64,000 nucleotides of DNA from an uncultured Lachnospiraceae bacterium (GCA_949287925.1 CASEIR010000020.1:1-64000), one strand, 5' to 3'. Counted from the stretch's first letter, positions 34,272 through 43,694 are shown. The notes: generated by a model not told the origin, from the letters alone. Translations and numbers: made by a program.

Positions 34272-34910
34272 TTATAATAGCTCGCTGATTCCTTCTGCCA
34301 TAGCAGTTAATATGATGCAGCACGATGTTGCTCCCGCGTCTAATACGCCCCTGGATCTTTCACCAAGTCTGCTGGAACGGCCAAATTTTGCCACCATATC
34401 TTTTGTTGAATCTCTTCCTGCTTCAGCTGCCTTTTTCATCTCTTCCAGAGCTTCTTTAAAGTCCTGTCCGGTTTCTGCAGCTTTCTTCATGACATCGACT
34501 GCCGGCGAAAGTGTATCCACCAAAGTTTTATCCCCAACCTTTGCATCAACAATACCACACAGTCCCTCCAGTCCTGCCTCCAGCATAGCTGCAAAATCCG
34601 CCGTGGAAATCTCTTCTAAATCTTCTCCGGCTTCTGCCATGTCCATAAAGATCGTACCGTATATAGGGCCCATGGATCCGCCGATTTCATTCAAAAGAAT
34701 CATTCCAAGTTCATCCAGTCCTTCTGAAAAAGTAAACTCTTCATCTTTAAAACGCTCTTCAAAAACACTGAAACCTTTATTCATGTTCATTCCATGATCG
34801 CCATCGCCGATCAGACCGTCAACTTCGCCAAGATAAGCTTTATTATCCTGTATTCCTTTTACCATTTTCAGTAATACAGGCTTTCCGGCCGCATTTTTAA
34901 ATGTACTCAT
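34272..34910 (-). CDS. dhaL: Dihydroxyacetone kinase L subunit (DhaL)
   Basis: A 212-residue all-helical nucleotide-binding subunit. Motif GLIGDGDHGMNMNKGF carries the Asp residues that hold Mg-ADP/ATP, and NEIGGSMGPIYGT and VLDAGATSCC complete the pocket. In PTS-type enzymes DhaM rephosphorylates DhaL-ADP. No DhaM or EI-like gene is nearby, so the donor may be ATP exchange or a DhaM encoded elsewhere. Last gene of operon B, 10 bases after dhaK. Confidence 0.94.
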   Translation of the reverse strand: MSTFKNAAGKPVLLKMVKGIQDNKAYLGEVDGLIGDGDHGMNMNKGFSVFEERFKDEEFTFSEGLDELGMILLNEIGGSMGPIYGTIFMDMAEAGEDLEEISTADFAAMLEAGLEGLCGIVDAKVGDKTLVDTLSPAVDVMKKAAETGQDFKEALEEMKKAAEAGRDSTKDMVAKFGRSSRLGERSRGVLDAGATSCCIILTAMAEGISELL

Positions 34911-34920
34911 ATTACGCCTC

Positions 34921-35916
34921 CTAAACCTGCTTCAGTCCCATAGAATATGCCGGCATATCTATCAGTTCCTTCAGCTCATCGTCTAACTTCATTATAGTTA
35001 ATGTAGCCCCCATCATCTCCAAAGAGGTGAAATAATTTCCTACATAGGCTTTATGAACCTTAATTCCCTTTTCCTGAAGCAGTCTTTCTATCTCATCGTA
35101 TAATACATAGAGTTCCATAACAGGGGTTGCGCCAAGTCCGGACACCAGAACAACCACTTCGTCTCCGCTTTCAAACGGATAATCCGGCACAACAACATCC
35201 ACCATACGTTTTGCCATTTTGTCAGCTGTTTCCAGCCCACAAACTTCAATTCCAGGCTCGCCGTGGTGACCGATTCCAACTTCCATGGTTCCGTCTTTAA
35301 TCTCAAAATTCGGGTGTCCTACTGCCGGAAGCGTACATGGCGTCAGGCCGATACCAACAGATCTTGTATTATCAATTGCTTTCTGCGCTGCTGCAATGAC
35401 TTCATCCAGATCTGCTCCCTGAGCTGCCTTCGCACCGCCCACTTTCCACATCAGGACTTCACCCGCAACACCGCGGCGTTTTTCACGCTGATCCTTCGGA
35501 GCTGAGGCAACGTCGTCGTTCGCCACAACCGTCTTAACCGTAATTCCTGCTTTTTTGGCCATTTTAACAGCCATTTTTACATTCATATTGTCTCCGGAAT
35601 AGTTTCCGTACAGACATGCGACACCTTTTCCCTGATCTGCTACTTTGCAGGCATCCAGGAATGCAGCCGCTGTCGGCGAGGAACAAATCTCTCCTACCGC
35701 CGCAGCATCACACATATTCTTTCCAACATATCCGATAAACGCCGGTTTATGTCCCGAACCGCCTCCGGTCACAACTCCGACCTTTCCTTCCGGAATATTC
35801 TTAGCTTTAACTACCCGTCCGTTCTCGGTAGCTTCCACAATATCATCATGTGCTTTTAAAAACCCTTTTAACATTTCGTCTACAATATTATCCGGGTTGT
35901 TCATAATACGCTGCAT
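34921..35916 (-). CDS. dhaK: Dihydroxyacetone kinase K subunit (DhaK)
   Basis: A 331-residue substrate-binding subunit. GGGSGHKPAFIGYVG is the phosphate-site loop. GIGHHGEPGIEV contains the His that binds the ketose covalently as a hemiaminal. VSGLGATPVMELYVL follows near the C-terminus. Relatives phosphorylate dihydroxyacetone or short ketoses such as erythrulose. GGAGG lies eight bases before the chosen ATG; an ATG two codons upstream is too close. It sits between the polyol dehydrogenase and dhaL, so the dehydrogenase product is the likely substrate. Confidence 0.94.
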   Translation of the reverse strand: MQRIMNNPDNIVDEMLKGFLKAHDDIVEATENGRVVKAKNIPEGKVGVVTGGGSGHKPAFIGYVGKNMCDAAAVGEICSSPTAAAFLDACKVADQGKGVACLYGNYSGDNMNVKMAVKMAKKAGITVKTVVANDDVASAPKDQREKRRGVAGEVLMWKVGGAKAAQGADLDEVIAAAQKAIDNTRSVGIGLTPCTLPAVGHPNFEIKDGTMEVGIGHHGEPGIEVCGLETADKMAKRMVDVVVPDYPFESGDEVVVLVSGLGATPVMELYVLYDEIERLLQEKGIKVHKAYVGNYFTSLEMMGATLTIMKLDDELKELIDMPAYSMGLKQV

Positions 35917-35937
35917 ATCCATTTCCTCCTTTTTCTT

Positions 35938-37029
35938 TTACGCTTCCATATCCGGAACTAATACAACCTTTAATGCTCCACCTTCTCCGGTCTTCGCGAT
36001 ATGGAATCCTTCTTCCCATTTTTCAAGCGGGAACTTGTTTGTAACAACGCCTTCTGTCGGCAGCTTGCCGTTTCCAATCCACTCAATAACCGTATCATAG
36101 CAGAATGGGCTTAAGTGAACGCCAAGAAGGTCTAATTCTTTTCTGTCGGAAATGATACTCCAGTCAACAGTTACCGGCTGTCCGAATACAGAAAATTCAA
36201 CGAATCTTCCCATCTTACGGATGCAGTCCAGCCCCTGCTGTACACTGGAAGGATGTCCGCTTGCTTCGATATAGATATCACATCCGTATCCGCCCGTCAG
36301 CTCTTTGATTTTTGCTACTACATCCTCTTTTCCAGGATTCATAACAATATCCGCTCCAAATTCTTTCGCTTTTTTCAGTCTTTCATCATTCATATCAAGA
36401 ACGATAAGGAGCTTCGGATTAGCCTGGCGAAGCGCTCCAACCATTCCAAGTCCAAGAGTTCCAACGCCGGACTGAACAACAACATCCGTTGTTTTAACCT
36501 GGGCTCTGTCTACACAATGGAACGAACATGCATAAGGCTCGATCAACGCTGCCTGTTCGATCGGCATATCTGCCGGAACAAGGTACGGAATTGCTTCTTT
36601 CGTCAGTTTTACATATTCAGCCATACCACCATTTACGTTATTCTGGAATCCGAACAAGTCATGTTTTTCACACATCCAGTGACGGCCTGTCTTACAGAAC
36701 ATACACTCTCCACATGGCACAATCTGTTCCGGACAGATCCGATCTCCGATCTTCCAGTTGCCTTTTACCTTCGGTCCGATCTCAACAACTTTACCTACAA
36801 ACTCATGTCCCGGGATCATAGGTTCTTTAATGTATTTAGGCTGGCCATCAAATCCCCAGAAACTTGCAGCGCCTGCGAAGGCTTTTGTATCACCTGCGCA
36901 AATACCGCATGCTTCTACTTTCAGGATCATCTCTCCCTCACCTGCTCTTGGTGTGTCTACCATTTCAAAACGGTAATCTCCAGGTGCATATGCCACGATT
37001 GCTTTCATTTTTTCCGGTAAATTGCTCAT
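35938..37029 (-). CDS. Zinc-dependent polyol dehydrogenase, erythritol/threitol dehydrogenase-like
   Basis: A 363-residue medium-chain dehydrogenase. Catalytic zinc ligands are in EACGICAGD and PGHEFVG, structural zinc cysteines in VPCGECMFCKTGRHWMC, and the NAD fold in SGVGTLGLGM with VLDMNDER (Asp at the strand end favours NAD). FWGFDGQPKYIKEPMIPGHEF and DWSIISDRKELDLLGVHLSPFCYDTVI closely resemble, from memory, mycobacterial erythritol/L-threitol dehydrogenase EltD. It is paralogous to the enzyme at 43695. The start follows AAGGAGG; a TTG seven codons upstream overlaps that site. Confidence 0.9.
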   Translation of the reverse strand: MSNLPEKMKAIVAYAPGDYRFEMVDTPRAGEGEMILKVEACGICAGDTKAFAGAASFWGFDGQPKYIKEPMIPGHEFVGKVVEIGPKVKGNWKIGDRICPEQIVPCGECMFCKTGRHWMCEKHDLFGFQNNVNGGMAEYVKLTKEAIPYLVPADMPIEQAALIEPYACSFHCVDRAQVKTTDVVVQSGVGTLGLGMVGALRQANPKLLIVLDMNDERLKKAKEFGADIVMNPGKEDVVAKIKELTGGYGCDIYIEASGHPSSVQQGLDCIRKMGRFVEFSVFGQPVTVDWSIISDRKELDLLGVHLSPFCYDTVIEWIGNGKLPTEGVVTNKFPLEKWEEGFHIAKTGEGGALKVVLVPDMEA

Positions 37030-37076
37030 AATACTAACTACCTCCTTCAAATTGTAATTTCACACATTTCGAATTT

Positions 37077-38195
37077 TTATTTTGAACGAATACGTTCTCC
37101 CGTTTCCAGATCAAACAAGTGTGTCTTTTCTCCGCGCACTTCAAGTTTGATAATATCGCCGGCTTTATATCTGGTTTCATCTTCCGTAATCAGCATCAAC
37201 AGCGTTTCACCTACATGGATACCGATACGTCTTTCATCTCCAAGGTTCTCGAAGGTTGCCACCTCTTCCGGTGTTCCCTTGGAATCTGCTCCTCCGATCA
37301 GAACGTCCATCGGACGAACTCCCATCTTACATTTAAATCCGTTGCTGACCACATTATTATAGCGCTCCGGCACCTCAATCTTCAGGTTACTGTTTTCGAA
37401 TGTAAACAGGAAATGGTTCCCTTCACCGATAATCGTTGTCTCCAGAATATTCATCGGAGGCTCACCGATAAAGGATGCTACAAATTCATTCACCGGGTCA
37501 TCATATACTTCCGCCGGAGTTCCATACTGCTGCAGTACACCAAAGTTGATGATTGCAATTCGGTCAGCCAGCGACATCGCTTCCAACTGGTCGTGCGTTA
37601 CATATACCGTCGTACATTTGATATCATTGATCAGACGTTTGATCTCCGTACGCATTGCCTGACGCGCTTTGCCGTCCAGATGGGACAAAGGCTCATCCAT
37701 CAAAAGCAGCTCTGGGCGACGGATGATGGCACGGGCAATATTCACACGCTGTTTCTGTCCTCCGGACAATTTCACCGGCATCTTATCAAGAAGATCATCG
37801 CACTGCATCAACGGAGCAATCTCTCTGACACGCTTATCAATCTCCGCTTTATCTACACCTTTCGCCTTCAGGTTGAACGCAATGTTGTCATAAACGGTAA
37901 GCGGAGGATACATTGCGTAATCTTCAAAAGCCAGTCCTATATGACGGTCTTTCGGATGAAGATTATTCACCAGCGTATCACCGATATAAATATCACCTTT
38001 TGTAATCTCTTCCAATCCGGCAGTCATACGCAGAGTCGTAGTTTTTCCACATCCGGAAGGTCCCAGAAGCGCGATAAATTCTCCCTGTTCTGCAACGAGA
38101 TTCAGATCTTTCACCGCATAATCATTCTGCACCTTTTTCTTTTTGCCGGAGTTTTCATATCTTTTATAAAGATGTTCTATTCTTAATCCTGCCAT
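37077..38195 (-). CDS. Sugar/polyol ABC importer ATPase, second subunit
   Basis: A 372-residue CUT1-type ATPase: Walker A GPSGCGKTT, signature LSGGQKQR, Walker B LLLMDEPLSHLD, H-loop YVTHDQ, and a C-terminal TOBE/OB regulatory region. The Q-loop residue is unusual: FEDYAMYP in place of the common FQ(N/S)YALYP. The start follows GGGAGG; in-frame ATGs further upstream lie inside the preceding gene. It probably pairs with the product of the gene at 38200. Confidence 0.92.
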   Translation of the reverse strand: MAGLRIEHLYKRYENSGKKKKVQNDYAVKDLNLVAEQGEFIALLGPSGCGKTTTLRMTAGLEEITKGDIYIGDTLVNNLHPKDRHIGLAFEDYAMYPPLTVYDNIAFNLKAKGVDKAEIDKRVREIAPLMQCDDLLDKMPVKLSGGQKQRVNIARAIIRRPELLLMDEPLSHLDGKARQAMRTEIKRLINDIKCTTVYVTHDQLEAMSLADRIAIINFGVLQQYGTPAEVYDDPVNEFVASFIGEPPMNILETTIIGEGNHFLFTFENSNLKIEVPERYNNVVSNGFKCKMGVRPMDVLIGGADSKGTPEEVATFENLGDERRIGIHVGETLLMLITEDETRYKAGDIIKLEVRGEKTHLFDLETGERIRSK

Positions 38196-38199
38196 ATTC

Positions 38200-39351
38200 C
38201 TAATCCTCCCGTATTGCAAAAGATTTAATCTCAGCTTCGTGATATCTTGCGACATACTCTTTTGTTTCCGCATCAAAGAACATGGTGCGATCCAGCATCA
38301 GGTCTACATAAACATCCTGGTCAATATTAACAGTCAGTCCGTTCGGGGCAATCATACGGAGCTGAAGTCCATCGTATTCCGCTACGATAACAGATTTATT
38401 ACCGATACTTTCGTAACTGTATACTGAACATTTGAGGTATCCCTCTTTTGGTTCAAAGGAGTATTTCAGGTGCTGCGGACGGATTCCCATATCCACCTTT
38501 TCAATCTTTGTATTTTCAAATACGCTGAACAGTCCTTTATCTTCCGGAAGTTCATATGTTTTTCCGCCTGCCTCTACAGTGAACGAATATCCAGAAGCAG
38601 TCTTGCTCACAGTACCTGATATCAGGTTAATCTCCGGATCTCCCATCAGCTGAGCCACGAACTCGTTGCATGGCAGATAGTAAATCTCATCGCCGGAACC
38701 AATCTGGATGATCTTTCCTTCATTTACAATTGCAATCCGGTCTCCCAGAGACATTGCTTCCATAAAGTCATGGGTTACATAGATACTGGTCGTACCAAAA
38801 TTCGCCTGAATTTCTTTCAGCTCAGTACGCATGGAGTTCCGAAGCTTCGCATCCAGATGTGCCAGTGGCTCATCCATCAAGTATACTTTAGGCGAACGCA
38901 CCAGTGCACGCCCCATGGCAACACGCTGTTTCTGTCCATTCGACAGCTGGCTCGGCAGACGCTGCAGGAGATAATCCATCTTCATCATCTCAGCAACCTG
39001 CTGGATTTTTTCTTTGATGTATTCTTCATCTTTTTTATAAAGTTTGCTTCTCAGCGGAGACGCCATATTATCATAAACTGTCATCTGGGGATAAAGCGCA
39101 TAGTTCTCAAAAACCATTGCTGTATCTCTGTGTGCGGCATCTACCAGGTTTACAACTTCCCCGTCAAATTCTACGACGCCTTCTTCCGGAATCTGAATTC
39201 CCGCAATACAGTTAAGGATCGTTGTTTTTCCTGCGCCTGCAGGTCCGAACAATACAAAGAATTCTTTATCTTTTATCTCCAGATTGACTCCGTCAAGAGC
39301 TGTAACTTTTCCGAATTTTTTCGTAACGTTCTTTAATTGTATTTTTGCCAT
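38200..39351 (-). CDS. Sugar/polyol ABC importer ATPase, first subunit with atypical motifs
   Basis: A 383-residue CUT1-type ATPase. Walker A is GPAGAGKTT, the signature is degenerate (LSNGQKQR), Walker B is VYLMDEPLAHLD and the H-loop YVTHD. Its Q-loop also has Glu (FENYALYP). A C-terminal TOBE region follows. Two different ATPases in one importer operon, one with an altered signature motif, recall the glycerol importer GlpST pair of Rhizobium and suggest an asymmetric heterodimer. It is placed between the permease and second ATPase genes. Confidence 0.92.
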   Translation of the reverse strand: MAKIQLKNVTKKFGKVTALDGVNLEIKDKEFFVLFGPAGAGKTTILNCIAGIQIPEEGVVEFDGEVVNLVDAAHRDTAMVFENYALYPQMTVYDNMASPLRSKLYKKDEEYIKEKIQQVAEMMKMDYLLQRLPSQLSNGQKQRVAMGRALVRSPKVYLMDEPLAHLDAKLRNSMRTELKEIQANFGTTSIYVTHDFMEAMSLGDRIAIVNEGKIIQIGSGDEIYYLPCNEFVAQLMGDPEINLISGTVSKTASGYSFTVEAGGKTYELPEDKGLFSVFENTKIEKVDMGIRPQHLKYSFEPKEGYLKCSVYSYESIGNKSVIVAEYDGLQLRMIAPNGLTVNIDQDVYVDLMLDRTMFFDAETKEYVARYHEAEIKSFAIRED

Positions 39352-39361
39352 ATTCTTACAC

Positions 39362-40186
39362 CTATCCCTTCACTGCACCGAAACTCAGACCACGAACTAA
39401 GTGTTTCTGAATACAAAGCGCAAATATAATAGCTGGTAACGCAGATACCGTTGCCGCCACTGCCAGCTGTCCATAATGGGCACTGTCAGTACCAAGGAAT
39501 TTGGTAATTGCTACCGTAATCGGCTGTACATTTGTACCTGCCAGGATCAACGGGAACGTGAAACTGTTCCATACAAAGATAAATGCAAGCAAAGCTGCGG
39601 AAACAAGACCCGGCTTGATCAGCGGAACCAGCATCTTGAAGAAAATCTGGTACCAGGAGTATCCGTCCACCTGTGCCGCATGCTCAATTTCTACTGAAAT
39701 ATCTTCAAAGTATCCTCTGACAACCCAGATCAGAAGAGGCATGGAGATCAACTGGTAAACCCAAATCAATCCAAAATAAGAATCGTAGATGCCAAGTTTC
39801 TGGAAAATCATAAACAACGGCAGTACAACAAGGATTTCCGGTGCAAACTTAAATGACAGAATCTGAAATGCAATATCTTCTTTTTTCTTAAAATTGTATC
39901 TTGCAAGCGCATATGCCGCCGGAACTCCGGCTGCAACAGAGATGATTACCGCTCCGCATGACACGATCAAACTGTCAATCAGATAACTTACATAATCGGA
40001 TTCCAGCAATACTGCTTTGTAGTTGTCAAGCGTCGGATCAAACACGAATGTTGTTGTATACATCTGCGCATCTGGTTTAAAAGACAGAATCAACATCCAG
40101 ATCAACGGAAACAAAGCAAATATCGCATATATGACTAGTAATAAATTCTGGACTATGAGGCCCAATATTTTTTTATTAGAATTCAT
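39362..40186 (-). CDS. ABC importer permease, MalG/UgpE type
   Basis: A 274-residue inner-membrane permease with six predicted segments. The EAA loop reads EHAAQVDGYSWYQIFFKMLVPLIKPGLVSAALLAF (about residues 190-225), the contact site for the ATPases. The first segment NLLLVIYAIFALFPLIWMLILSF is typical of MalG-like subunits. It pairs with the permease encoded just upstream. Confidence 0.94.
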   Translation of the reverse strand: MNSNKKILGLIVQNLLLVIYAIFALFPLIWMLILSFKPDAQMYTTTFVFDPTLDNYKAVLLESDYVSYLIDSLIVSCGAVIISVAAGVPAAYALARYNFKKKEDIAFQILSFKFAPEILVVLPLFMIFQKLGIYDSYFGLIWVYQLISMPLLIWVVRGYFEDISVEIEHAAQVDGYSWYQIFFKMLVPLIKPGLVSAALLAFIFVWNSFTFPLILAGTNVQPITVAITKFLGTDSAHYGQLAVAATVSALPAIIFALCIQKHLVRGLSFGAVKG

Positions 40187-40230
40187 GCTTTACATCCTTT
40201 CTGACTTATGTATAATAACGCCGGGTTACT

Positions 40231-41166
40231 TTATTCTTCCAGACCGGCAGCCTGCTTCTGAGCAGCACGCTGTCTCTTAACAATCTGTTTTGCAATGATA
40301 TTGATAAATACCCACAAAACAAGAATGTACGGAAGCGCATATCCGAATTTCTGGAACTGGAATCCTGTCTGATAAGATGTCAGTGACAGATTCATCAGTG
40401 TATCTCCGGGGCCTCCTTTTGTAAGACCGAAGATAATCGCGTACTCCTGCAGCGCCGCCATCAGACGGAACAACAATGCAATGTACAAACTCGGCTTCAA
40501 CATTGGCAATGTCAGATTGCGGAAGTTAAACCACGGGCTTCCTCCATCGATCTTCGCTGATTCAAACGGCGATTTTGGAAGGGACTGCAGTCCGGCAAGC
40601 ACCAGAAGCATACAGAAAGATGTGTTTACCCATACATCAATCATAACTACTGTCATCATAGCTGTCGATGCACCTGCCGCCCACGGGAAATTATATACAC
40701 CGAATATATTCAGGAATTTCTCAATAATACCAACAGAGTTGTTCAACATCAGCTGCCAGATAATGGTTGCCGTAATAGGAGCTACCATCAGCGGGAAAAT
40801 CAATGCCACTCTGAGAATCTTAGAGAATTTGTTATTCAAGTTGTTCAGTAACATTGCAATTCCCATACCAAGCAACATTTCGATCGCCGTACTAAAGAAC
40901 GCATATCTCAATGTTACCCAAACTGCCTTCCAGAATTGCACCGATTTCAGAATATTAATCCAGTTTTGTAATCCCACAAAACTATACATAGGTAATCTGA
41001 AAGAGTAGTTCGTCAGCGAATAGTAGATTGACATTATGAACGGAATCATAATACCAATTGTTATCACTAAAGCAGGAGCCACTATCAGGTACGGCCGCAT
41101 TCTTGTCTTAAACGGTACCACATTCTGTGCGTTCACGGCGGCACTGTTATTTTTCTGCTCTTTCAT
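40231..41166 (-). CDS. ABC importer permease, MalF/UgpA type
   Basis: A 311-residue inner-membrane permease with about six hydrophobic segments and a short cytoplasmic N-terminus (first segment YLIVAPALVITIGIMIPFIMSIYYSL). The EAA loop reads ESAKIDGGSPWFNFRNLTLPMLKPSLYIALLF near residue 205. TTGGAGG precedes the ATG. A hairpin separates it from the binding-protein gene upstream. Confidence 0.94.
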   Translation of the reverse strand: MKEQKNNSAAVNAQNVVPFKTRMRPYLIVAPALVITIGIMIPFIMSIYYSLTNYSFRLPMYSFVGLQNWINILKSVQFWKAVWVTLRYAFFSTAIEMLLGMGIAMLLNNLNNKFSKILRVALIFPLMVAPITATIIWQLMLNNSVGIIEKFLNIFGVYNFPWAAGASTAMMTVVMIDVWVNTSFCMLLVLAGLQSLPKSPFESAKIDGGSPWFNFRNLTLPMLKPSLYIALLFRLMAALQEYAIIFGLTKGGPGDTLMNLSLTSYQTGFQFQKFGYALPYILVLWVFINIIAKQIVKRQRAAQKQAAGLEE

Positions 41167-41200
41167 GTTGTTTCCTCCAATTCTTTTCCTTTCGAAAAAT

Positions 41201-41227
41201 CAAGGAGGGTCAGGTAACCCCTCCTTG
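41201..41227 (-). terminator. Weak terminator or processing hairpin inside operon B
   Basis: CAAGGAGGG and CCCTCCTTG pair around a nine-base loop, with ATTTTTC following on the minus strand. It sits between the binding-protein and permease genes. This is a common way to make more binding protein than membrane subunits. Confidence 0.6.
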
Positions 41228-41270
41228 CCTAACCCTATAGAAGTGATACTTTACAATCCGCTAAGGGTAA

Positions 41271-42695
41271 TTATTCAGATACTTGCAGGTCTGATACAAT
41301 CGTATCAAGTTCTCCTTTCAGCTGTTTCATCGCCTCTTCTGTGGATGAATATTTATCAGTAAGAACTAAGTCCTGAAGAGTTTCTGCCCACTTTGTGGTA
41401 CACTCGAAGAAATACGGCTGCGGTGTAAACTGAATGGTAGCATTCTCAGTCAGAGCTGCGATTGACTCAAGATAATTATCTGCAGAACCAACAACTGCCT
41501 TATACTCTTCGCTATCCATTACAGACTGCCGCGGAGTATCCGGGCTCGCTCCATCCGTTCCTGCGTACAGCATATAATCCGGGCTGGTGAAGTACTGGAT
41601 GAAATACCATGCAGCATCTTTGTTCTTGGAATCAGCGTTCATAGCCAGAGACCAGATCCAAACATTAGCCTTCATGTCTTCTTCTGTCTTTCCTTCCGGA
41701 AGCGGAATCGTTGACCATGCAATATTTCCGGACTGATCAGATGCTCCCTCGAAGTTCTGGAAATATCCTGCGCTTGTTGCATCAAACAGCATTGCTGCTT
41801 TTCCTGCTCCAAGATCAGAGCTTGCTTCATACCATGTGTAGTTTGACCACTGGCTCGGTCCTGCTGCTTTAATCAGTTCTACCCAGTAATCTGTCATCTC
41901 AATCGCTTCTTTGGAATCCAGCTGGCAAACCAGTTTTCCGTCTTCAATCTCAAAATCTTTTCCGCCCCATGTTGCGAACAGTGACATATATCCAGGGTGA
42001 ATTGTTGCCCATTCACGAGTTCCGCGAACTGCGACTCCATAAGAACCAGATCCATTAAATTCATTCAGTGCAGTTGCTGTCTCAAGCAGTTCATCTGTTG
42101 TTGTCGGAACTTCAACGCCTTTTTCGCTGAATACATTCTTATTATATGCCAGACAGTTCAGCTCCCATCCCATTGGAAGAGCCCACTGTGAACCTTCACC
42201 TACTGCATGTCCCGGTACAAGGTCCCACTGCAGTGATTCTACAGTAGCCGGAATAAAATCATCAAAATTATAATTCGGATCTGTCTTTGCCGGATCATTG
42301 ATGTAGTTTTCCAACGGCTCCATATAACCTGCCGATGCATATTCCCAAACCTGATATGCACCTGTCATATAAACGTCAGGCGTACCGGAACGGCTGCTCA
42401 ATGATGTGTTCAATTTGTCAAAGTAGTTTGATTCAGGTGTTGATGAGTATTCAACTGTAATTCCGGTCTTCTCTTCAAACTCCTCAATCTTGCTGATAAC
42501 CGCCTTCGAATAATTGTGCTCGTTGAACATTACATTGATGGTGGTTCCTTCGTAATTCTTCCAGTCAAAATCTGCCGCATCGCCTGCAACATAATCTTCC
42601 TCTTCAGTGCTTGTAGTAGATCCGCCGCCGCATCCAACGACCATGGAAGCTACCATAGCTGTACATAGAAGAACACTTACAAGTCTTTTTTTCAT
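41271..42695 (-). CDS. Extracellular solute-binding lipoprotein of the operon B importer
   Basis: A 474-residue lipoprotein. The signal MKKRLVSVLLCTAMVASMVVGC ends in a lipobox with Cys22, followed by a GGGSTTSTEEE linker. The rest is a family 1 (MalE/UgpB-like) binding protein: INVMFNEHNYSKAVISKIEEFEEKTGI near residue 55, and Trp-rich ligand-cleft stretches. First gene of operon B, so it sets the substrate specificity of the importer. The ligand is probably a polyol or short sugar, judged only from the downstream enzymes. Confidence 0.93.
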   Translation of the reverse strand: MKKRLVSVLLCTAMVASMVVGCGGGSTTSTEEEDYVAGDAADFDWKNYEGTTINVMFNEHNYSKAVISKIEEFEEKTGITVEYSSTPESNYFDKLNTSLSSRSGTPDVYMTGAYQVWEYASAGYMEPLENYINDPAKTDPNYNFDDFIPATVESLQWDLVPGHAVGEGSQWALPMGWELNCLAYNKNVFSEKGVEVPTTTDELLETATALNEFNGSGSYGVAVRGTREWATIHPGYMSLFATWGGKDFEIEDGKLVCQLDSKEAIEMTDYWVELIKAAGPSQWSNYTWYEASSDLGAGKAAMLFDATSAGYFQNFEGASDQSGNIAWSTIPLPEGKTEEDMKANVWIWSLAMNADSKNKDAAWYFIQYFTSPDYMLYAGTDGASPDTPRQSVMDSEEYKAVVGSADNYLESIAALTENATIQFTPQPYFFECTTKWAETLQDLVLTDKYSSTEEAMKQLKGELDTIVSDLQVSE

Positions 42696-42792
42696 ACTTT
42701 CTTTCCTCCCTTTTTTTGGTTTTTCCTGAACGCATAATCTTCTATCTCCGTTTACCTGCCAGAGATATTCCTTTATGCAAATTTCTAATTTT

Positions 42793-42822
42793 ATTCTAAT
42801 ATCACACCGATGAATTTGTCAA
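42793..42822 (-). promoter_or_regulatory. Promoter of operon B
   Basis: TTGACA, 18 bases, TAGAAT on the minus strand, about 95 bases before the binding-protein ATG. TAACATTTGTCA, ten of twelve bases identical to the operon A operator arm, lies just upstream of the -35 box (42829-42840). Confidence 0.8.
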
Positions 42823-42934
42823 GTATTTTAACATTTGTCATATATTTATTTTTTTCATTGTGCTAGTTGAATGAATAACCTGTGATTTTTTAGACATTCT
42901 TTGTTAAAAATATATTTATCGCTTTTTTCTTAAC

Positions 42935-42963
42935 TTGCATCCATATATATTTTATTGTATGAT
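42935..42963 (+). promoter_or_regulatory. Promoter of the YesL-like gene
   Basis: TTGCAT, 17 bases, TATGAT on the plus strand, about 30 bases before the ATG and divergent from operon B. Confidence 0.75.
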
Positions 42964-42994
42964 TAATTTAATTCATTTTCAGGAGGATTAGATT

Positions 42995-43606
42995 ATGAAA
43001 GTTTTTGATTATGACGGCGGCCTGATGAAATATGCAACCTTGCTAAGCCGGATAACCATCCTGAATCTCTTATGGCTTCTGTGCTGTATTCCACTGGTTA
43101 CCGCAGGCGCTTCAACAGCCGCACAGTTTTACTCGTCTTCCAGGCTGATGCAGGGGGATAGGCATGTATTTCGGAATTTCCGGCAGGGTCTGAAGCTCTA
43201 CTGGCGCCAGGGAACAGTGGTCTGGCTTTTCACAGCGCTCCTTTCCGCAGCTTTTGCTATCGCCTGTTATATACTGTCCATCTCGTCGATTCCTTCCAGA
43301 AACGTATTATCCGTAATCGCCGGAATTGCATTTCTGACGCTGATGTTTATTACCGTCTGGATCTATCCGGTGATGGTGAATTTCAAGGGTCGGATTCTGG
43401 AGATACTCTTCAACGCGTTTGTATTTGCATTTATGTACGCACCCGTCACCTTAATTGCGGTTGTCTTCTATGGCATCGGCGCATTCTTATTCGTCCGTTT
43501 TCTCACAACCCGGATGCTGGTGATTCTGTTTGGACCGACTTTCATCGCATACTGTACGCTTGTGTTATTCGAAAAAGTATTTCAAAAGTATAAACTGTCA
43601 GAATAA
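42995..43606 (+). CDS. YesL/DUF624 family membrane protein
   Basis: A 203-residue protein with about five hydrophobic segments (LLSRITILNLLWLLCCIPLVTAGAS, VVWLFTALLSAAFAIACYIL, VIAGIAFLTLMFITVWIYPVMV, and others). N-terminal FDYDGGLMKYATLLSRITILNLLWLLCCIPLVT is typical of YesL proteins. These often sit beside CUT1 sugar importers, as in the B. subtilis rhamnogalacturonan locus, but their role is unclear. It is divergent from operon B, with a perfect AGGAGG before the start. Confidence 0.88.
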   Translation: MKVFDYDGGLMKYATLLSRITILNLLWLLCCIPLVTAGASTAAQFYSSSRLMQGDRHVFRNFRQGLKLYWRQGTVVWLFTALLSAAFAIACYILSISSIPSRNVLSVIAGIAFLTLMFITVWIYPVMVNFKGRILEILFNAFVFAFMYAPVTLIAVVFYGIGAFLFVRFLTTRMLVILFGPTFIAYCTLVLFEKVFQKYKLSE

Positions 43607-43620
43607 TATCGTCCATCTCA

Positions 43621-43670
43621 AAAACCGGCAGCGGCCAGAGTGTTGTCCCACTCTGGCCGCTGCCGGTTTT
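43621..43670. terminator. Bidirectional terminator between the YesL-like gene and operon C
   Basis: AAAACCGGCAGCGGCCAGAGTG and its exact complement form a 22-base stem with a six-base loop, with A and T ends on both sides. It is one of the strongest hairpins in the window. Confidence 0.93.
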
Positions 43671-43694
43671 ATTCAATCTTAATATGAACATCTG

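Noticed and set aside
34272..35916. A PTS-type DhaKLM set
   Set aside because: No DhaM, EI or HPr-like gene accompanies dhaK and dhaL; the terminator directly follows dhaL.
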